A DNA stretch of 64,000 nucleotides from Forficula auricularia (lineage: Eukaryota; Arthropoda; Insecta; Dermaptera; Forficulidae): NCBI GenBank assembly GCA_024734495.1, contig JALMQS010000820.1, positions 248,001 through 312,000 of the forward strand. The letters are read 5' to 3'. The notes below the pieces were generated by a model. That model searched no databases. It was given only the letters and a program-made list of their open reading frames with translations, and was not told the DNA's origin. Position numbers and translations under genes: made by a program. Below are positions 1 to 11,590 of the stretch, one piece after another. Each line of letters opens with the position of its first letter. Position 1 is the stretch's first letter.

Positions 1-74
1 GATCAAGAAATAAATACTATTCAAAATCTTTCCCGCGAGGGGCCATTTAGAGAACAATTTAACTGGACTAAAAA

Positions 75-240
75 GATACTTCAAGAAATTATAAAAGAAC
101 ATAATTCTTGATTAAACATATGAAATATATTTAATTACGGTTAGTTTGCCATAAGAAACGGTTTGTCGTTGCCGTTACTCATCCCATGAGCCCTGCCCTT
201 GGGAGGGGGGGATTCTCACACTCCCACGGCTACGCCTCTG
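75..240 (+). repeat. Dispersed repeat, copy 1
   Basis: The segment from GATACTTCAAGAAATTA through the run GGTTTGTCGTTGCCGTTACTC reappears at about 11164-11300 with only small changes, so it is a multicopy repeat. It carries no reading frame of note. The right part ends in a G-rich tract followed by CCACGGCTACGCCTC, matching the C-rich tract and GTGGCTACGCCCTG in the second copy. The element class is not recognised. Confidence 0.6.
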
Positions 241-1365
241 GGTAAATAAATACCATATATGCATCTTAAAATATTTCAGACTACTTTTTTTAATAATAAA
301 ATTTTCTTTTTCTTTTACAGATAATTCCAGTGATTACTCTATCATCTACCTATGCGGTACAAAAAGGTAAGAAAAAAATATTAACAATTTTATTAGCTTC
401 TATTTTTCTATTGGCCTCATATCTAATAATAAATCTTTTGTTTTGGAGAAATTTTATTTCTTTTTAAATAATATCATCTTGTATTTGAACGTTACTATGA
501 AGAGTAAGTAGGTTTTCTATTTCCAGCGATTTTTCTTGGGAAAATTGTTGGCCCTCGAACTTTCTCATTGTCTCTAACTGTAAGCATAGCCCCCTCATGA
601 AATTTTGGACCCGGGGCCCAAAATCTGAACCGGGCCCCTTATTATGGAATAAGTACATGTTTTTTAATGAAGTGGAAAAAGTTAATCACACTAGGCATTT
701 TTTTTCTAACATCCCCCCTTAAAAAAACACGTCCCGGTCCCGGGCCCCAACAGGTGCACATGGACGCCCCTTGCGGGGATTATGGCTGTAGATGATCATT
801 CTCCTTTAATTATTGCTAGAATTTTTGCTTTAATTTGGATTCTAGCTCACACAAGGTATTAATTAATCTAGCTATGGAATTTCAGCCTCGAGAATCTAGG
901 AATTCTGAATAGTACATTAGGGGTGAATATAACTATTTTGACATATACAAATTAATAAAATGCTCCGATTCTATAGATGACTACCTATAATGATAAAAAA
1001 AATCCCTATATTTATTAAACAATAGAAAAAAGTAAAAACTTATTTACACCAGAGTGGTTAGTTACCCACGGAAGGATAAGAGGAGTATAGACATACTCCT
1101 CAGAGTAGGAGACATGACCTCCATGCCCAGATTTTTTTATTCGAGTATTATTTTTATTAAATTTATTTATATCCTATAAAATTTCGATATTTACTTCAAC
1201 ATTTATGAGGAGGAGTTCAACGCCCTTACTCCCCCCCTTCCAGCTGGCTACGACCATGGTTGAGACTGACATATAATAGAGTATATTTATGTGTTTATGT
1301 GAAAAGCTTATATTGTTGAAAACTTTTCTGGTAGTATTACCTAATCAAATATGTACATTTAAAAT
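241..1365. other. AT-rich intergenic stretch
   Basis: No gene is visible. The only texture is two GC-rich patches containing GGGCCC and CCGGG motifs (about 605-640 and 730-780), in partly inverted orientation, which may be the worn ends of a DNA transposon. The rest is AT-rich with simple A and T runs. Confidence 0.5.
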
Positions 1366-2297
1366 AACAAACCCCACCCATTGTTACGCCGACGATAGCA
1401 CTCTGTACGGCAAACTCTCACTCCCGAATAATCGAATCAATGTTGCCTCCTCAATTACTCTCGACCTAGACAAACTGAATAAATGGGGCTCTCAAAATTT
1501 AGTTAACTTTAATACAAACAAAACTCAATGATGTCTAATTTCTAGGCGCGAAAATAAAGATTTCCCTGATATTCACTTCGATTCGATTACCCTGAAAATG
1601 TGTGACAGCCTATCCATGTTGGGCGTCTCTGTCGCAACTGACCTGTCTTGGAATGAACACATCTCCTCTGTGGCGAAATCTGCAGCAAGGAAGATTGGCT
1701 ACTTATTCAGGTCCAAGCGATTTTACAAACCCCCACAACTTCTCACCATCTACAAGGCCCAAATCCGCTTCTGTCTCGAATACGGCTCTCATCTATGGAG
1801 AGGAGCCTCTAAATATTATCTTGCTACCCTGGATGGAATTCAGAAACGAGCCGTCAGGCTAATTGATGATTCTACCCTCACCGACTCTCTCGACTCGCTG
1901 GCTCATCGAAGAAATGTTTCTGCGCTTTCCCTTTTCTATAGATACTATCACGGCAGGTGCTCTGATGAGATAAAATCAATAATTCCCTCCCAAAGCATGC
2001 TTTGCACGTAGCACGCGTTTTGCCGACTCCCAACACTCTTTCGCGGTCAAATTAGAAACGTGCTGGACCACTTCATTCGCCAATACAAATATCCCCATGA
2101 CTTCAAGGAACTGGAACTCTCTCCCAGCCTCCATCTTTCCCAGCACTTATAATCTTCAAACCGGAGTGCATAGACACCTACGTCTACACCCTCTTACTTA
2201 ATCAACTTTCCCTTCTCTTCGGTAATGCATAGGAGCTGCATCTTTACTGGTGCACCCCTTCTTCCATTCGATTGCATTAAAAAAAAAAAAAAAAAAC
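1366..2297 (+). pseudogene. 5'-truncated non-LTR retrotransposon (LINE), RT C-terminal half and 3' tail
   Basis: This is the end of a LINE pol gene. The reverse-transcriptase catalytic motif YADD lies at 1385-1396, followed by the usual LxKW segment, then the downstream region with LGVSVATDLSWNEHI and the stretch ending SLPASIFPSTYNLQT that is typical of LINE C termini. The frame is open from the 5' break except for a TGA at 1529-1531 and a TAG at 2009-2011. Near 2010 the reading shifts by one base and continues to a TAA at 2199-2201. An 80-base 3' UTR and a poly(A) run (about 2279-2297) follow. Nothing upstream of the YADD region is recognisable, so the copy is 5'-truncated. AACAAAC flanks both ends and may be a short target duplication, but it is A-rich and weak. 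The last 60 bases match the minus-strand insertion at 59233-59430. Clade assignment (CR1/Jockey-like) is an inference; the LINE identity is secure. Confidence 0.9.
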
Positions 2298-2387
2298 AAA
2301 CATATCGCCATTCTTCAAATAGCAATCGACAAACTGACAATGCAAACTTTCAATTTTTCTTATTTTTACAGTAGGGTAAAGTAAATA

Positions 2388-3351
2388 CAGTGAAACCCCT
2401 CAAATCCGAACTATTTGGGGCTGTACCCTGTTTGGTTTTCAATTTGTTCGGATTAGCCGAAAGCAGCTTCGACAATTGAAGATAACTGATATCAAGTGAA
2501 AGATTAAGTGATATTTTGTGTGTGTCTATTATTATTTCATTATTTTTGCAAAGTGATTAACCTAAAGAATTTCAATAACCAACTTTTACCGTTTTTTGAC
2601 TCCTTGCTGACCATTCAGAGAGAAGAGATAAATAAAATGAGTTGAGAAGAAAACATTAATATATTATTAATATAAATTGATTGATTAATAATATTAATAT
2701 ATATAAATATATGATTAATATATTTTTAATGATATTATAGTGTAGAATCGCTACATTTTCAAATTTTCTCGATGTACGCCTAAGAGGTAGGCAAAGCGGC
2801 CATCATATAGAATTCACTTGAATTTTTTTCTTTCGTTCTATGTGTTTTAATAATGACTGAATGACAAAGGTAGGGGGGATTTCACAATATAATGTTTACT
2901 AATTTCATTGTCATCGATGTTTTTATTCTTTTTCTTTGTTTCAATTTATCGACGTATAACAAAATATAGTAGCCGAATAGAGCGAAATTCTTAAAATTTC
3001 AAATTTTCAAATTGAGCTGAGCCATCTCAAAGGGTTGTCCGATCGAACTCAAATTTTGAATGAATTATTTTCTTACCCAACCTCATAATGTGAGATGGTG
3101 TCTCGAAAAAATTTTCATGGTTGTAAAATAAGGACCATCCTAATGTAGACACATTTACACTTTGTTAATTATGCTAACTGTACTTCGTTGTTAATTTTTC
3201 CACTAATTATGTAAAATAACGTTATAATGTATATAATGTAATATAATATATACATAATTGTTTTATGACTAAATAAATAAGTTTCTCTTTTTTGCGTTAG
3301 ATTTTCCCGGGATTTCGGATTTCTGGGGTTCTGATTTGACGGGTTTCACTG
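2388..3351. mobile_element. Non-autonomous pogo/Tigger-like DNA transposon
   Basis: The element starts CAGTGAAACCCCTCAAATCC and ends in the inverted counterpart GGGTTTCACTG. TA lies on both sides (2386-2387 and 3352-3353), the duplication expected of the Tc1/mariner/pogo superfamily. The left end also contains TTCGGATTAGCC, and the right end ATTTCGGATTTCTGGGG, both echoing the TIR. No transposase frame is visible in the 964 bp. A second, shorter family member is at 9268-9665. Its right part also contains AAAATAAGGACCATCCTAA (around 3126-3146), which resembles the TIR of the element at 21812-22465, so an older nested insertion is possible. Confidence 0.75.
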
Positions 3352-3353
3352 TA

Positions 3354-4026
3354 ATAAAGTCAAATAATCACTGAATAAAAAAAAAATCATATTGAATTAT
3401 CTCAGTTATAACTCCCCTCCACCCCTCCAAAAGAAAGTCATTCAATTCAATGGATAATTATTTTCTTCCAATAAATTTAAAAAAATATTTTTTAATAATG
3501 AAAAACTACTACTATCACTTATTTCGGAAATTTCGCAATAATAACCAGATCAATCAATTTTTGAGTTCATAATTTCAATTTAATATTAAAAAATATATCT
3601 ATATACAATACACACAAATATATATTAAATATTTGACATTAATTATTCCAATCAGTTTTACCATTAGTATGTATCATTTCATATTTCATTATTGCTAATT
3701 AAAATGACAGGAAAAAAATTTTGTTTTTTAATTCGTATATGATTTAATAAACAACCTCCTCCCCACCCCCGCCACCCCCATGGTCGTAATTAATGTTCCA
3801 AATTCAAATAAGGGAATAATTAATATTAATTATTTATAAAAAAAAATACAAAGGAAGTTTTAATCAAATTATTGTGGATTATACCTATTTGATTTAATAA
3901 AAATTATTAAAAAAAAAATTGAATTTTGATCTCTAAGCTATTTAATTTGTCGATTAATATTTTTCCCAGTAGTATTAGAAAATTATGTATATTATCTATA
4001 CATATTCCCAGAGTTAAACATGAATA
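3354..4026. other. AT-rich intergenic stretch
   Basis: Nothing recognisable apart from A/T runs and a short C-rich patch near 3755-3780. Confidence 0.5.
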
Positions 4027-4034
4027 GGTAATAT

Positions 4035-4240
4035 CGAGGGGTGAACCGCGACCTAATATGCTGTACACCTACTTCCAGTTGTACTTCCAAATAATTCCAA
4101 GTACTTCCAAATATTTCCAAGCACTTCCAGATATTTCCAAGCATTTCCAAATATTCCCAAGTATTTCCAAATATTATCAAGTACTTCCAAAATATTTCTA
4201 AAGAGGTGTACATCTACTTCCAATCGCGGATCACTCCTCG
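4035..4240. mobile_element. Miniature TIR element with 8-bp target duplication and internal 20-bp minisatellite
   Basis: The ends are CGAGGGGTGAACCGCG and, inverted, CGCGGATCACTCCTCG, followed inward by motifs of the GTGTACACCTACTTCC type. The exact 8-bp sequence GGTAATAT flanks both sides (4027-4034, 4241-4248), a duplication length typical of hAT elements. The interior holds about five copies of a 20-bp unit like CAAGTACTTCCAAATATTTC. Two related copies without the expansion are at 16938-17103 and 41330-41473, each with its own 8-bp duplication. No coding capacity. Confidence 0.85.
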
Positions 4241-4367
4241 GGTAATATGAAAATTTTAGAAAATTTATATATCTTTTATTTATTCTATCAGGCAATAAGG
4301 GAAAAAATAGGAATATTATACTAATTTCTAGGTAATAATAAATTAAGAGAAAATTGTTGTTTTTTTT

Positions 4368-5663
4368 ACTTTATCCAATGCAAAGCATGGGTAAAGTATT
4401 GTAATCGCTCTCGGGGCAAGCGTGGCTTCAAAGGGTCCTCAGGTAAAGACTACGGAACCCATGGACTCAATTAAAGTCACAAATTGTAGTATTCAATTAG
4501 GTTGAATTTTAGCACGTGACGGTTTTGCCAAAAATTACAAGGGGTCTGGTCGAGAGGCCAAAAAGTGCGATTTTTTCATTTAGTGCGTGCGGATGGATGT
4601 ATGTATGGATGGATGGATGTTATCGTTTTTTTGGCCCACGATTTTTTCCACACCGTTGCACCGATTGAAATGAAATTGAAAACCAAGGATTCTTTTAACA
4701 AAAATGCTGATTAGTTTTTGGTACATATCGGCCCACAAACATTAGTACTTTATTTCAGTACTTTTTTTAGTTTTTTCTAAATATCTTGAAAATGACTTAA
4801 CCAATTTTGATGAAATTTAATATCCTAATTAAGTACCTTGAGGACCACAAAAAAGGTTAAATAAAGTTTTTATTAAAATTATATTTTAAAGTACTTTACT
4901 CTAGAGTAAGATAGTACTTTTTTAATTTTTAAATTCTTTAAAATTTATTCATTTGAACGTTTTAATATAGCTCATTTAGCCTTGTTTAAATAAGAATGGA
5001 TAGGCTTCTCTCTGTGAAATGCTAAAAATTTGGGAGGAAATTTTATAAGTAACCATAGCAACTGCGTTGTTTTCTTATCCCTTACCTTTGCTGAAGACAT
5101 AGAGGAATCGACTTTAAGCCAAAAATAGCGATTGATTCTCATCTAATACTTGAAGAATAACCATTCTTTTGGATTTTTAACGTTTCGGTTTTTATTGGTG
5201 ACCATTTATGAAGACACAGAGGAATCGACTTTAAACCAAAAATAGCTATTGATTCTCATCTAAAACTTGAGGAATAACCTTATTGCATTCCATTTTTGAT
5301 GTTTTGACTATTAATGGCAACCTCTACTGAAAACGTGGAAGAATAGACTTAAAATCAAAAAGACTAAATTCTTTTATGACAAACAACTCAAGATTCCTCT
5401 AGTATTAGATAAGAATCGATCGTTATTTTTGATTTTAAGTCGATTCCTCCATGTCTTCAGCAATGGTTACAATAATAACCGAAATGTCAAAAATCCAATG
5501 TACCTAGAATGGTTATTCCTCGACTATTAAATGAGAATTATTTTTGAATTAATGCCAATATGAACTACAAAATGCAAGTGATATCTGATTAATAATAAAG
5601 GAACGAACATATTAATATTTCAAATGAATTTGGATAAAGTTTAGCAACGATCCGTTGCAGTTT
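4368..5663. repeat. 1.3-kb dispersed repeat, copy 1
   Basis: It runs from TACTTTATCCAATGC to AGCAACGATCCGTTGCAG. A second copy in opposite orientation lies at 61687-62286 and matches both outer parts, including the GGATGGATG microsatellite and the CACGTGACGGTTTTGCCAAAA segment. The second copy lacks the interior (about 4905-5605). That interior contains direct units of about 117 bp starting at 5094 and 5211 (GAAGACAYAGAGGAATCGAC) and a worn unit near 5330. Inverted copies of the same unit follow at about 5393-5530. The element class is unknown and there is no coding frame. Confidence 0.8.
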
Positions 5664-7035
5664 ATTCAAATTCTTACTATTTATAAACTCAGAAATATTG
5701 TAAAAATATTGGGAGTTTGTTAAAAAAATTAATGAAATTAAATTATAAGTTTATTTTGCTGATAGTAGTAAAATTCGAATTCAATGGTTTCACTTCGAAG
5801 TAAAGACATCAGGCATGATTGTTTTTACTTTACCATACATATATGGGTATGGTCAAGTATTGTAATCGTGCATGAAAAAAGTGGTTTTTTTCCTTCTTTT
5901 TTTCGAAATATCTCAAAAACGGCTGAAACTATTTTGATAAAAAAAATTGAGCGAAACTATGGCAGTTCGCTCTAAAAAAATCTCTAACAAGTGAATATCA
6001 AAAAAATTATATTTTTTGAGATAATAATTGTTTTTCAAAATGTCTTTTAGTCTGTGCTTTACCAAATTTTTTTGGACGAGCTATCTCAAAAACTAGTATG
6101 AATATCAAAACCGAATTTCACACGTAGTTTTGGTCCATTGAGATTAAGAGCTGATTAGATTTTGGTGCATATTGACCAAAAAGAGGGGTGGAGGGGGGGG
6201 GTGTATGGTCAAAAAATGAAAATATAGGCCCTTATACCAAACTCAACCAAATTTTGTATACATAATCAGTGGGGCCCCAGAAGAATAAAAATGAAAAAAC
6301 TAACTCCCCCCTTTCATGATTATAAATAATTTTATTAAATATTAAATACAAGAGAGGGGCCAGGGTCTATGGTAAAGTCAAATGGATGGTTCACATCAGA
6401 AAGTGTCAGTTTATTTGGTACTTAAGTTCGAATTTCGATGGGTTAAATGCGACCATTCTGACATGTAATCAGTGGCGGATTTAGCACTTGAGAGGCGGCA
6501 GGCGTAATTTAATTTTAAGGCCCCCTCTAAATAGTTTCACCATTTATACTAAATATTACCACAATAATTAAATTAAATAATTTTTTTTATTTTGTGAACT
6601 GAATTTTAAGGCTCACACTGCCTGTAATAAAAATTATCTATAACAACTTGGAATCTGTAAAAGACCCGTATTTTTTTTTCATTCTGGGTTCATTTCAGAA
6701 ACGAAACAAAAAATTAATTGGCATTCCGGCTTTAATGAGTTTCTTGCCCCATTGGTATAAATATTTTCACCCTTTTACTTTACATATTGTAATTAATTTT
6801 ATACTCGTGTAACCTCTTTGAATGATAATTTTAAATCATTTCTAAATCTAATAAGCTAATTGGGGATTTGATGGAAAGGCAGCCTAAGAATAATGAAAAG
6901 TATAAATTTTGAATAAAATAATTTATTGGAACGTCATATTCAGTCAAATTGAAATTTCGTTATGGGTAAAGATAGAAAGTACTTACTTCTTTCTACATAT
7001 ATAAAATTCGGGTGTGTGCTTAAGACCACACGACA
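5664..7035. other. Repeat-derived AT-rich stretch
   Basis: No gene. At 5830-5870 a TTTACCATACATATATGGG hairpin-like start and TATGGTAAAGTC near 6370 look like the ends of another repeat. The stretch 6180-6330 carries the 'tgaaaat-tagccc...accaaattttgtatacata' motif also seen at 34276-35130 and 50880-51160. At 6472, CAGTGGCGGATTTAGC resembles an hAT terminal motif, but no partner end was found. Confidence 0.4.
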
Positions 7036-7691
7036 GAAGTGATAACTTATATGGAATTTATAATTCTAATATTCTAAAATTACTAAAATTTATATTTTTA
7101 TAAAAAATAAATTTTTTTAAGTAAACTTTTAATTATTTTTTTGGGATTGTTAAATATATATTTATGATATGTTATTTTTAAATATTATATTATTATATTT
7201 AATCTATTCTCAAACGCTTCCCAATCGATCACAAACCATTACAAACATTATATTTAATGTTTGTTTGTTTTTTTTTATTCAGGATTTTGGACTAAGTATT
7301 TCTATTTTTCTATTTAGCCTAGAAATTTATTTTTTATAAAAACATAAATTTTAATAATTTTATTATTTTTTGAAAAGGAATAATTAATATATTTTCCGAC
7401 AATGATTGAACTGGTACTAGACCACAGCCCAACCGTGACGCGTGACGGATCAATCCCATTTGCTGCTCAGGAAAATAAAAATGTACATGAGTGCCAAAAT
7501 TCAAATATAAGATTTAGTTTGAGCTTAGAGTTAATGCTGCAGCGCCATCTGTGGCTTGAACTGGTACCAACCGTGACGCGTGGGAACCGTAACAGTGTGA
7601 CGCGTGATGCGAGATGCGTGACGACTTAATCCCATTTACCGCCAAGTAAAATAAAATGTGTGCAAGGGGCGCCAAAAGAAGTTATCACTTC
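7036..7691. repeat. Repeat bounded by inverted GAAGTGATAACTT motifs
   Basis: GAAGTGATAACTT (7036-7048) is exactly inverted at 7679-7691. Inside, a unit with TTGAACTGGTAC...CCGTGACGCGTG and ...AATCCCATTTRCYGC is tandemly duplicated (about 7395-7500 and 7556-7670). The small frame across it is driven by the duplication and resembles no protein known to me. Confidence 0.55.
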
Positions 7692-8453
7692 AAAAAGAAC
7701 TCTTATTCCCTTAATCGCTCTATATATTATTAACATAATATTTTAAATAATTTCAATTTAATGTATTCTATATATCAAAATGTGTTAATATGAAATATTC
7801 ACTAAGCGAAAACAAATAAAATTCTATATTCAACAAGAACAAAAATAAATAAATCTACACAGAGATGGGTCAGTGAATATTATATAAACAAAGTATTATT
7901 TTACATAATCATTTTCACACTTGGTCTAGAAAAAAAAGATGAATTCCGCTTATACATATATGTATGTACAAAACCCAAGTGACCTAGGGTACCAAATAGA
8001 ATATCCAGGTGCAAGGGTAGGCCCGCCCGGTGGACCTTGAAATTGTCAAAGTTACACCAGCTGAGCTTCCGCGAATTTCTTCAGTTTCATCCGATGATTT
8101 CGACATTTACATTTAAAGCGCTATACTTAGAGTAAATACTTTGAAAACTTCTGAGTCCTTAAGTTTTGCGAAAGTTATTTAGAAACGAATGAGACTTGGG
8201 CAAAACTAAGATGCGTAAACAACAGGTAACAAACAAAAAACATCTTTTAACGAAGATTAATACCTAGAATTCAATCGAAAATATTTTGTTTTGCCAAGAG
8301 TAGCAGAGTTCATTAAGGAAAATCGATGTGCTTGTCCTCTGCTTGATACAAAACATAATTATAAATATATATAATTAATATAAATAAATATGTATATATT
8401 AAAGGAGACAATAAAAGAGTGTCTCTTCTGATGGAAAAATACATTTTTTAATT
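7692..8453. other. AT-rich intergenic stretch
   Basis: No gene. A short GC-richer patch at about 7975-8060 has no recognisable content. Confidence 0.4.
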
Positions 8454-8512
8454 TATTTATAACGAGACTATAGTTTCGAGGGCTTTGCCCTCTTCGTCAG
8501 TCTATTACAAAT
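8454..8512 (-). ncRNA. Hammerhead-ribozyme-like fold
   Basis: Reading the minus strand, the core CTGACGA (8494-8500) is followed by one extra A, a stem II GAGGGC-AAA-GCCCTC, then GAAAC, a mini-hairpin TATA, and GTC (8466-8468). The flanks pair as stem I: ATTTGTAATAGA upstream with TCGTTATAAAT downstream, about 11 pairs with one bulge. This is the order of a hammerhead: stem I, CUGANGA, stem II, GAAA, stem III, UH. The departure from the canonical form is the unpaired A between CUGANGA and stem II. Self-cleavage is not shown by sequence alone. Similar folds are at 17213-17247, 38099-38141 and 55146-55192. Confidence 0.5.
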
Positions 8513-8648
8513 GATAATTAGTAGAGATTGTGGTGTTGGTGCAAGGTGAAACATCTTTATTACACTTGATTCACAGCAATTGATGTGTGAAACTTTCAAA
8601 TGCTATTAATAAGATAGAATTCAAAAAACTTGTAATTAAAAAAAAAAA

Positions 8649-8945
8649 TCGATTTTTTTTTTGTAATTTCGGTTATTTATTTTTGTTCTGAAATCACGAT
8701 AGTTGATTTAAATAACGTAAAAAAAGAATTTTATCCCTTCGAAGAACTTGCACTGTAAAATATAATCATTTACACCAAAATTGATATGAAATGAATGAAT
8801 TAAGTACAAAGACTACTTGAATTAAAAATTTTTGTGTAAAATATTATATTTTACAGTGTAAAGTAGTTCGAAGGGATAAAATTCTTTATTTTTACGTTAT
8901 TTTGTTATTTAAATTAACTATCTTATCTCAGAACAAAAAAAATCG
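8649..8945. repeat. Foldback with about 100-bp arms
   Basis: The segment TTTTGTTCTGAAATCACGAT...TTTTATCCCTTCGAAG...ACTGTAAAATATA on the left recurs inverted on the right as TATTTTACAGTGTAAAG...TTCGAAGGGATAAAA...CAGAACAAAAA. The arms are imperfect. This is a palindromic non-autonomous repeat of unknown class, with no coding content. Confidence 0.7.
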
Positions 8946-9267
8946 AGGAGTCTCATTGAAAATAAATCCAATTTTTTGAGTAAAAAGCAATTTTTCTCAA
9001 TTTTTAAATTTTTTCCAAAAAGTACATTAAAAAATGGAAAAAATGACCCGTTATTAAGTTGGGATATCTTTATTCTTGTCAAAGTTATAAATATTTTAAT
9101 AATAGTTTGATCTATTTTCTTCAAAAATCGAAATTTCGTTATGGGTTAAGAGGGTCACCAACAAAACGTCATGGAATGACCCATATATTTTTTATCCAAT
9201 AATTTTAAAAAATGTTTCACCAAGTACCAACACCAAATTCCTTAAAAACTAATGACCCATATATATA

Positions 9268-9665
9268 CAGTGAAACCCCTCAAATCCAAACCCCGGAAAT
9301 CCGAATTTTTTTTTTTTTTTTAGACAAATTTAAGATTTTATCACTTGTTACATAGCAAAATTGTTCAATTTTGACATGATTTCCAGTCACTGATTTTTGC
9401 TTTGCCAACACCAAACTCGGCAGCCTACTTTTTGTCAAACTTTCCCCAGCGTCCAGACGCTATAAAGCTTTCAGTTTTTATTCTACGGTACAAGAACTGT
9501 CTTTTCGTTTGCTTGCTATAATTTAAAATCAAAACATTAATCAACACTTAATTAAAAACTCAACTAAAACAACGCAACTCAAACAGAAACGCGCGCCAAA
9601 ACCAGCTTTTGGCTAATCCGAACAGGCTACAGCTCCAATTAGTTCGGATTTGAGGGGTTTCACTG
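9268..9665. mobile_element. Miniature pogo/Tigger-like element
   Basis: CAGTGAAACCCCTCAAATCC at the left and the inverted ATTTGAGGGGTTTCACTG at the right are flanked by TA (9266-9267, 9666-9667). Sub-terminal GGCTAATCCGAACAGGCTAC matches the left end of the 2388-3351 element. At 398 bp with no frame it is a MITE-sized relative. Confidence 0.8.
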
Positions 9666-9667
9666 TA

Positions 9668-11024
9668 CATATTTATATATTTTCTGTTCTTTGTTTTCGA
9701 CGCTGGTTAATTATAAAAATTATTGAATGCGATTTTATTTTTTTCCCTGCTTAATTACGGAATTAACGCCAACGTTTTGAGAAAATTTTACTTGAAAATT
9801 AAGATCAAAAATATTGCAATAGGAAATATAAAATAATATAAGTGATTGACTTTTAAGAGTTCAAAGGATCATAGAAATAAATAAAAGTTGGCTCTGCAAA
9901 CTATCAATTCTCATTCAGGGATTAGGATCTTGATCTTGTACTTTACACTTCTTTAAAGTTAAATAGACATGCCATTAAATGATTTGCTTATATGTGGAAT
10001 AAAAATCAATTCTCAGTAGAATGACAAACCTATTTATCTATAACGAAATGTATAGTACAAAATCAATGACCTGACGTAGTTTTGATTGTAGGCGAAACGT
10101 TACGATTGATAATGGTCTGAGCTTATTTATTTATATGATACTTTGCCTTTCTAGAAGTTCTTCATTCAATGGATTAAAACAAGTAAAAAATGAGGAAAAA
10201 ATTGGTTTTAACATCAAATGAAAAATCCTTAATTCCGATTATACAATGCGGTTTCAAGAACTGTTGTGTCTTTGTTTCATCGGTAACAAATCTTTTCCAA
10301 CAAACATTTAAATAAAGTACATTACTACTGGCGGGTCTTGGGTCGCTGCCCTGGCCTGGCCAAGTAAGTCACAGACATAAATAAATAAATAGATGTGACT
10401 CAACTAAATAAAAAAACCGCTGTTTAGTCTCAATTCATTTTCCAGGAAAGGCCAGTGAATAAAATTTGAAGAGACTTCGTAATAGAAACAAATGACAAAT
10501 GATAAAACGAAATACGACGAGGAAAATTCAAACAGACACAGACATAACATAATACTAAATATAATAAAACCAGCTGAAAATACAAATCTTCTCATAACGA
10601 GAACCAGGAGACTTTCTTCCTTGTTTATTTGATTCTAGTAAGTTTATGGGACAATCGTTATATTCGCTCTATGAAGAATTTACCCAAATTACCTTTGTAT
10701 GAACAAAGTTTCTGTTTCCTAAATATTTTTCCATCTATTTTTCTTTAAATAATGTTCAACAAATTATTATTGGTATAGAAACATCTGAATACTTTGATTT
10801 ATATTGCTTATTTAAATAATCTTCAAATATCACCTTAGATCCCCCAATTTTTAGCGCAATCTCTTTGGTGCTATTTTCTTTTCTGATGATTCTCTGTAAC
10901 AGTGTAGCTTCTAAAGCTTTAAATCGAGAAACTTATTATTTGGCTTATTACTAGGTTTTTTAAATCTTATTAAACAGGCCTAAAGTGCTATAATATAGGT
11001 ACTCTACAAGAAATCATAAGTTGG
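9668..11024. other. AT-rich stretch with one GC-rich patch
   Basis: No gene can be supported. A 40-base GC-rich patch (about 10328-10366) ends in GGCCAAGTAAGTC, a good-looking splice donor, but there is no convincing frame or acceptor around it. Confidence 0.4.
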
Positions 11025-11150
11025 TGTCATCTATTAATATTGATGGAATAGAATATTTTTAATTATATGCAGAGGGGTTGTTTTTCACCCACTCGGGTTC
11101 GATTCCCGAGGGGTGAAAAACAACCACTCTGACTGAAATATTTTCTTATT
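11025..11150. repeat. Partial copy of the T-arm hairpin repeat
   Basis: It begins GTTGGTGTCATCTATTAATA, like the left end of the repeats at 39853-40899. It contains a strong hairpin (11076-11125): a 15-bp outer stem GGTTGTTTTTCACCC and an inner stem CTCGGG-TTCGATT-CCCGAG. The inner hairpin has the size and loop of a tRNA T-arm, including the B-box consensus GGTTCGATTCC. Confidence 0.65.
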
Positions 11151-11157
11151 AAAACAA

Positions 11158-11590
11158 ATGGGTAGATACTTCAAGAAATTAAAAAAACAAAAACAAAATT
11201 ATTGATTAAACATATGAAATAAATTTAATTACGGTTAGTTTGCCATAAGAAACGGTTTGTCGTTGCCGTTACTCATCTCCACCCCCCGTGGCTACGCCCT
11301 GTGTATACCTATAGGAGATTGTCGAACGAATTCAATAAATAAAATAATAATCCAAGCATAATTCTTTTTTAAATTTTTAGATAGGAATATAATGTAATGA
11401 ACTTACAGATCAAATTATATTTCATTTAAATTGAGAGTATCTAATAATAATAATAAGAACCCCCCCCCCCCCGTGGCTACGCCCTGTGTATACCTATAGG
11501 AGATTGTCGAACGAATTCAATAAATAAAATAATAATCCAAGTATAAAAAATTTTAAATTTTTTACATAGGAATATAATGTAATGAACTGT
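11158..11590. repeat. Tandem/dispersed repeat with C-rich tracts
   Basis: About 11164-11300 is the second copy of the repeat at 75-240. The following unit CCGTGGCTACGCCCTGTGTA...GGAATATAATGTAATGAAC occurs twice in tandem (about 11286-11405 and 11470-11588), with a run of C's before each. The tail fragment AATGTAATGAACTTTAAATTATATTTCATTT recurs at about 11720. No coding content. Confidence 0.65.

Noticed and set aside
3992..4295. Two minus-strand frames with repeated EIFGNTWKYLE-like peptides
   Set aside because: They are produced by the 20-bp minisatellite inside the miniature element at 4035-4240; the periodic peptide has no other support.
10055..10120. Another hammerhead copy (CTGACGTAG...GGCGAAACGTT)
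   Set aside because: The core reads CTGACGT rather than CTGANGA and no stem II forms.
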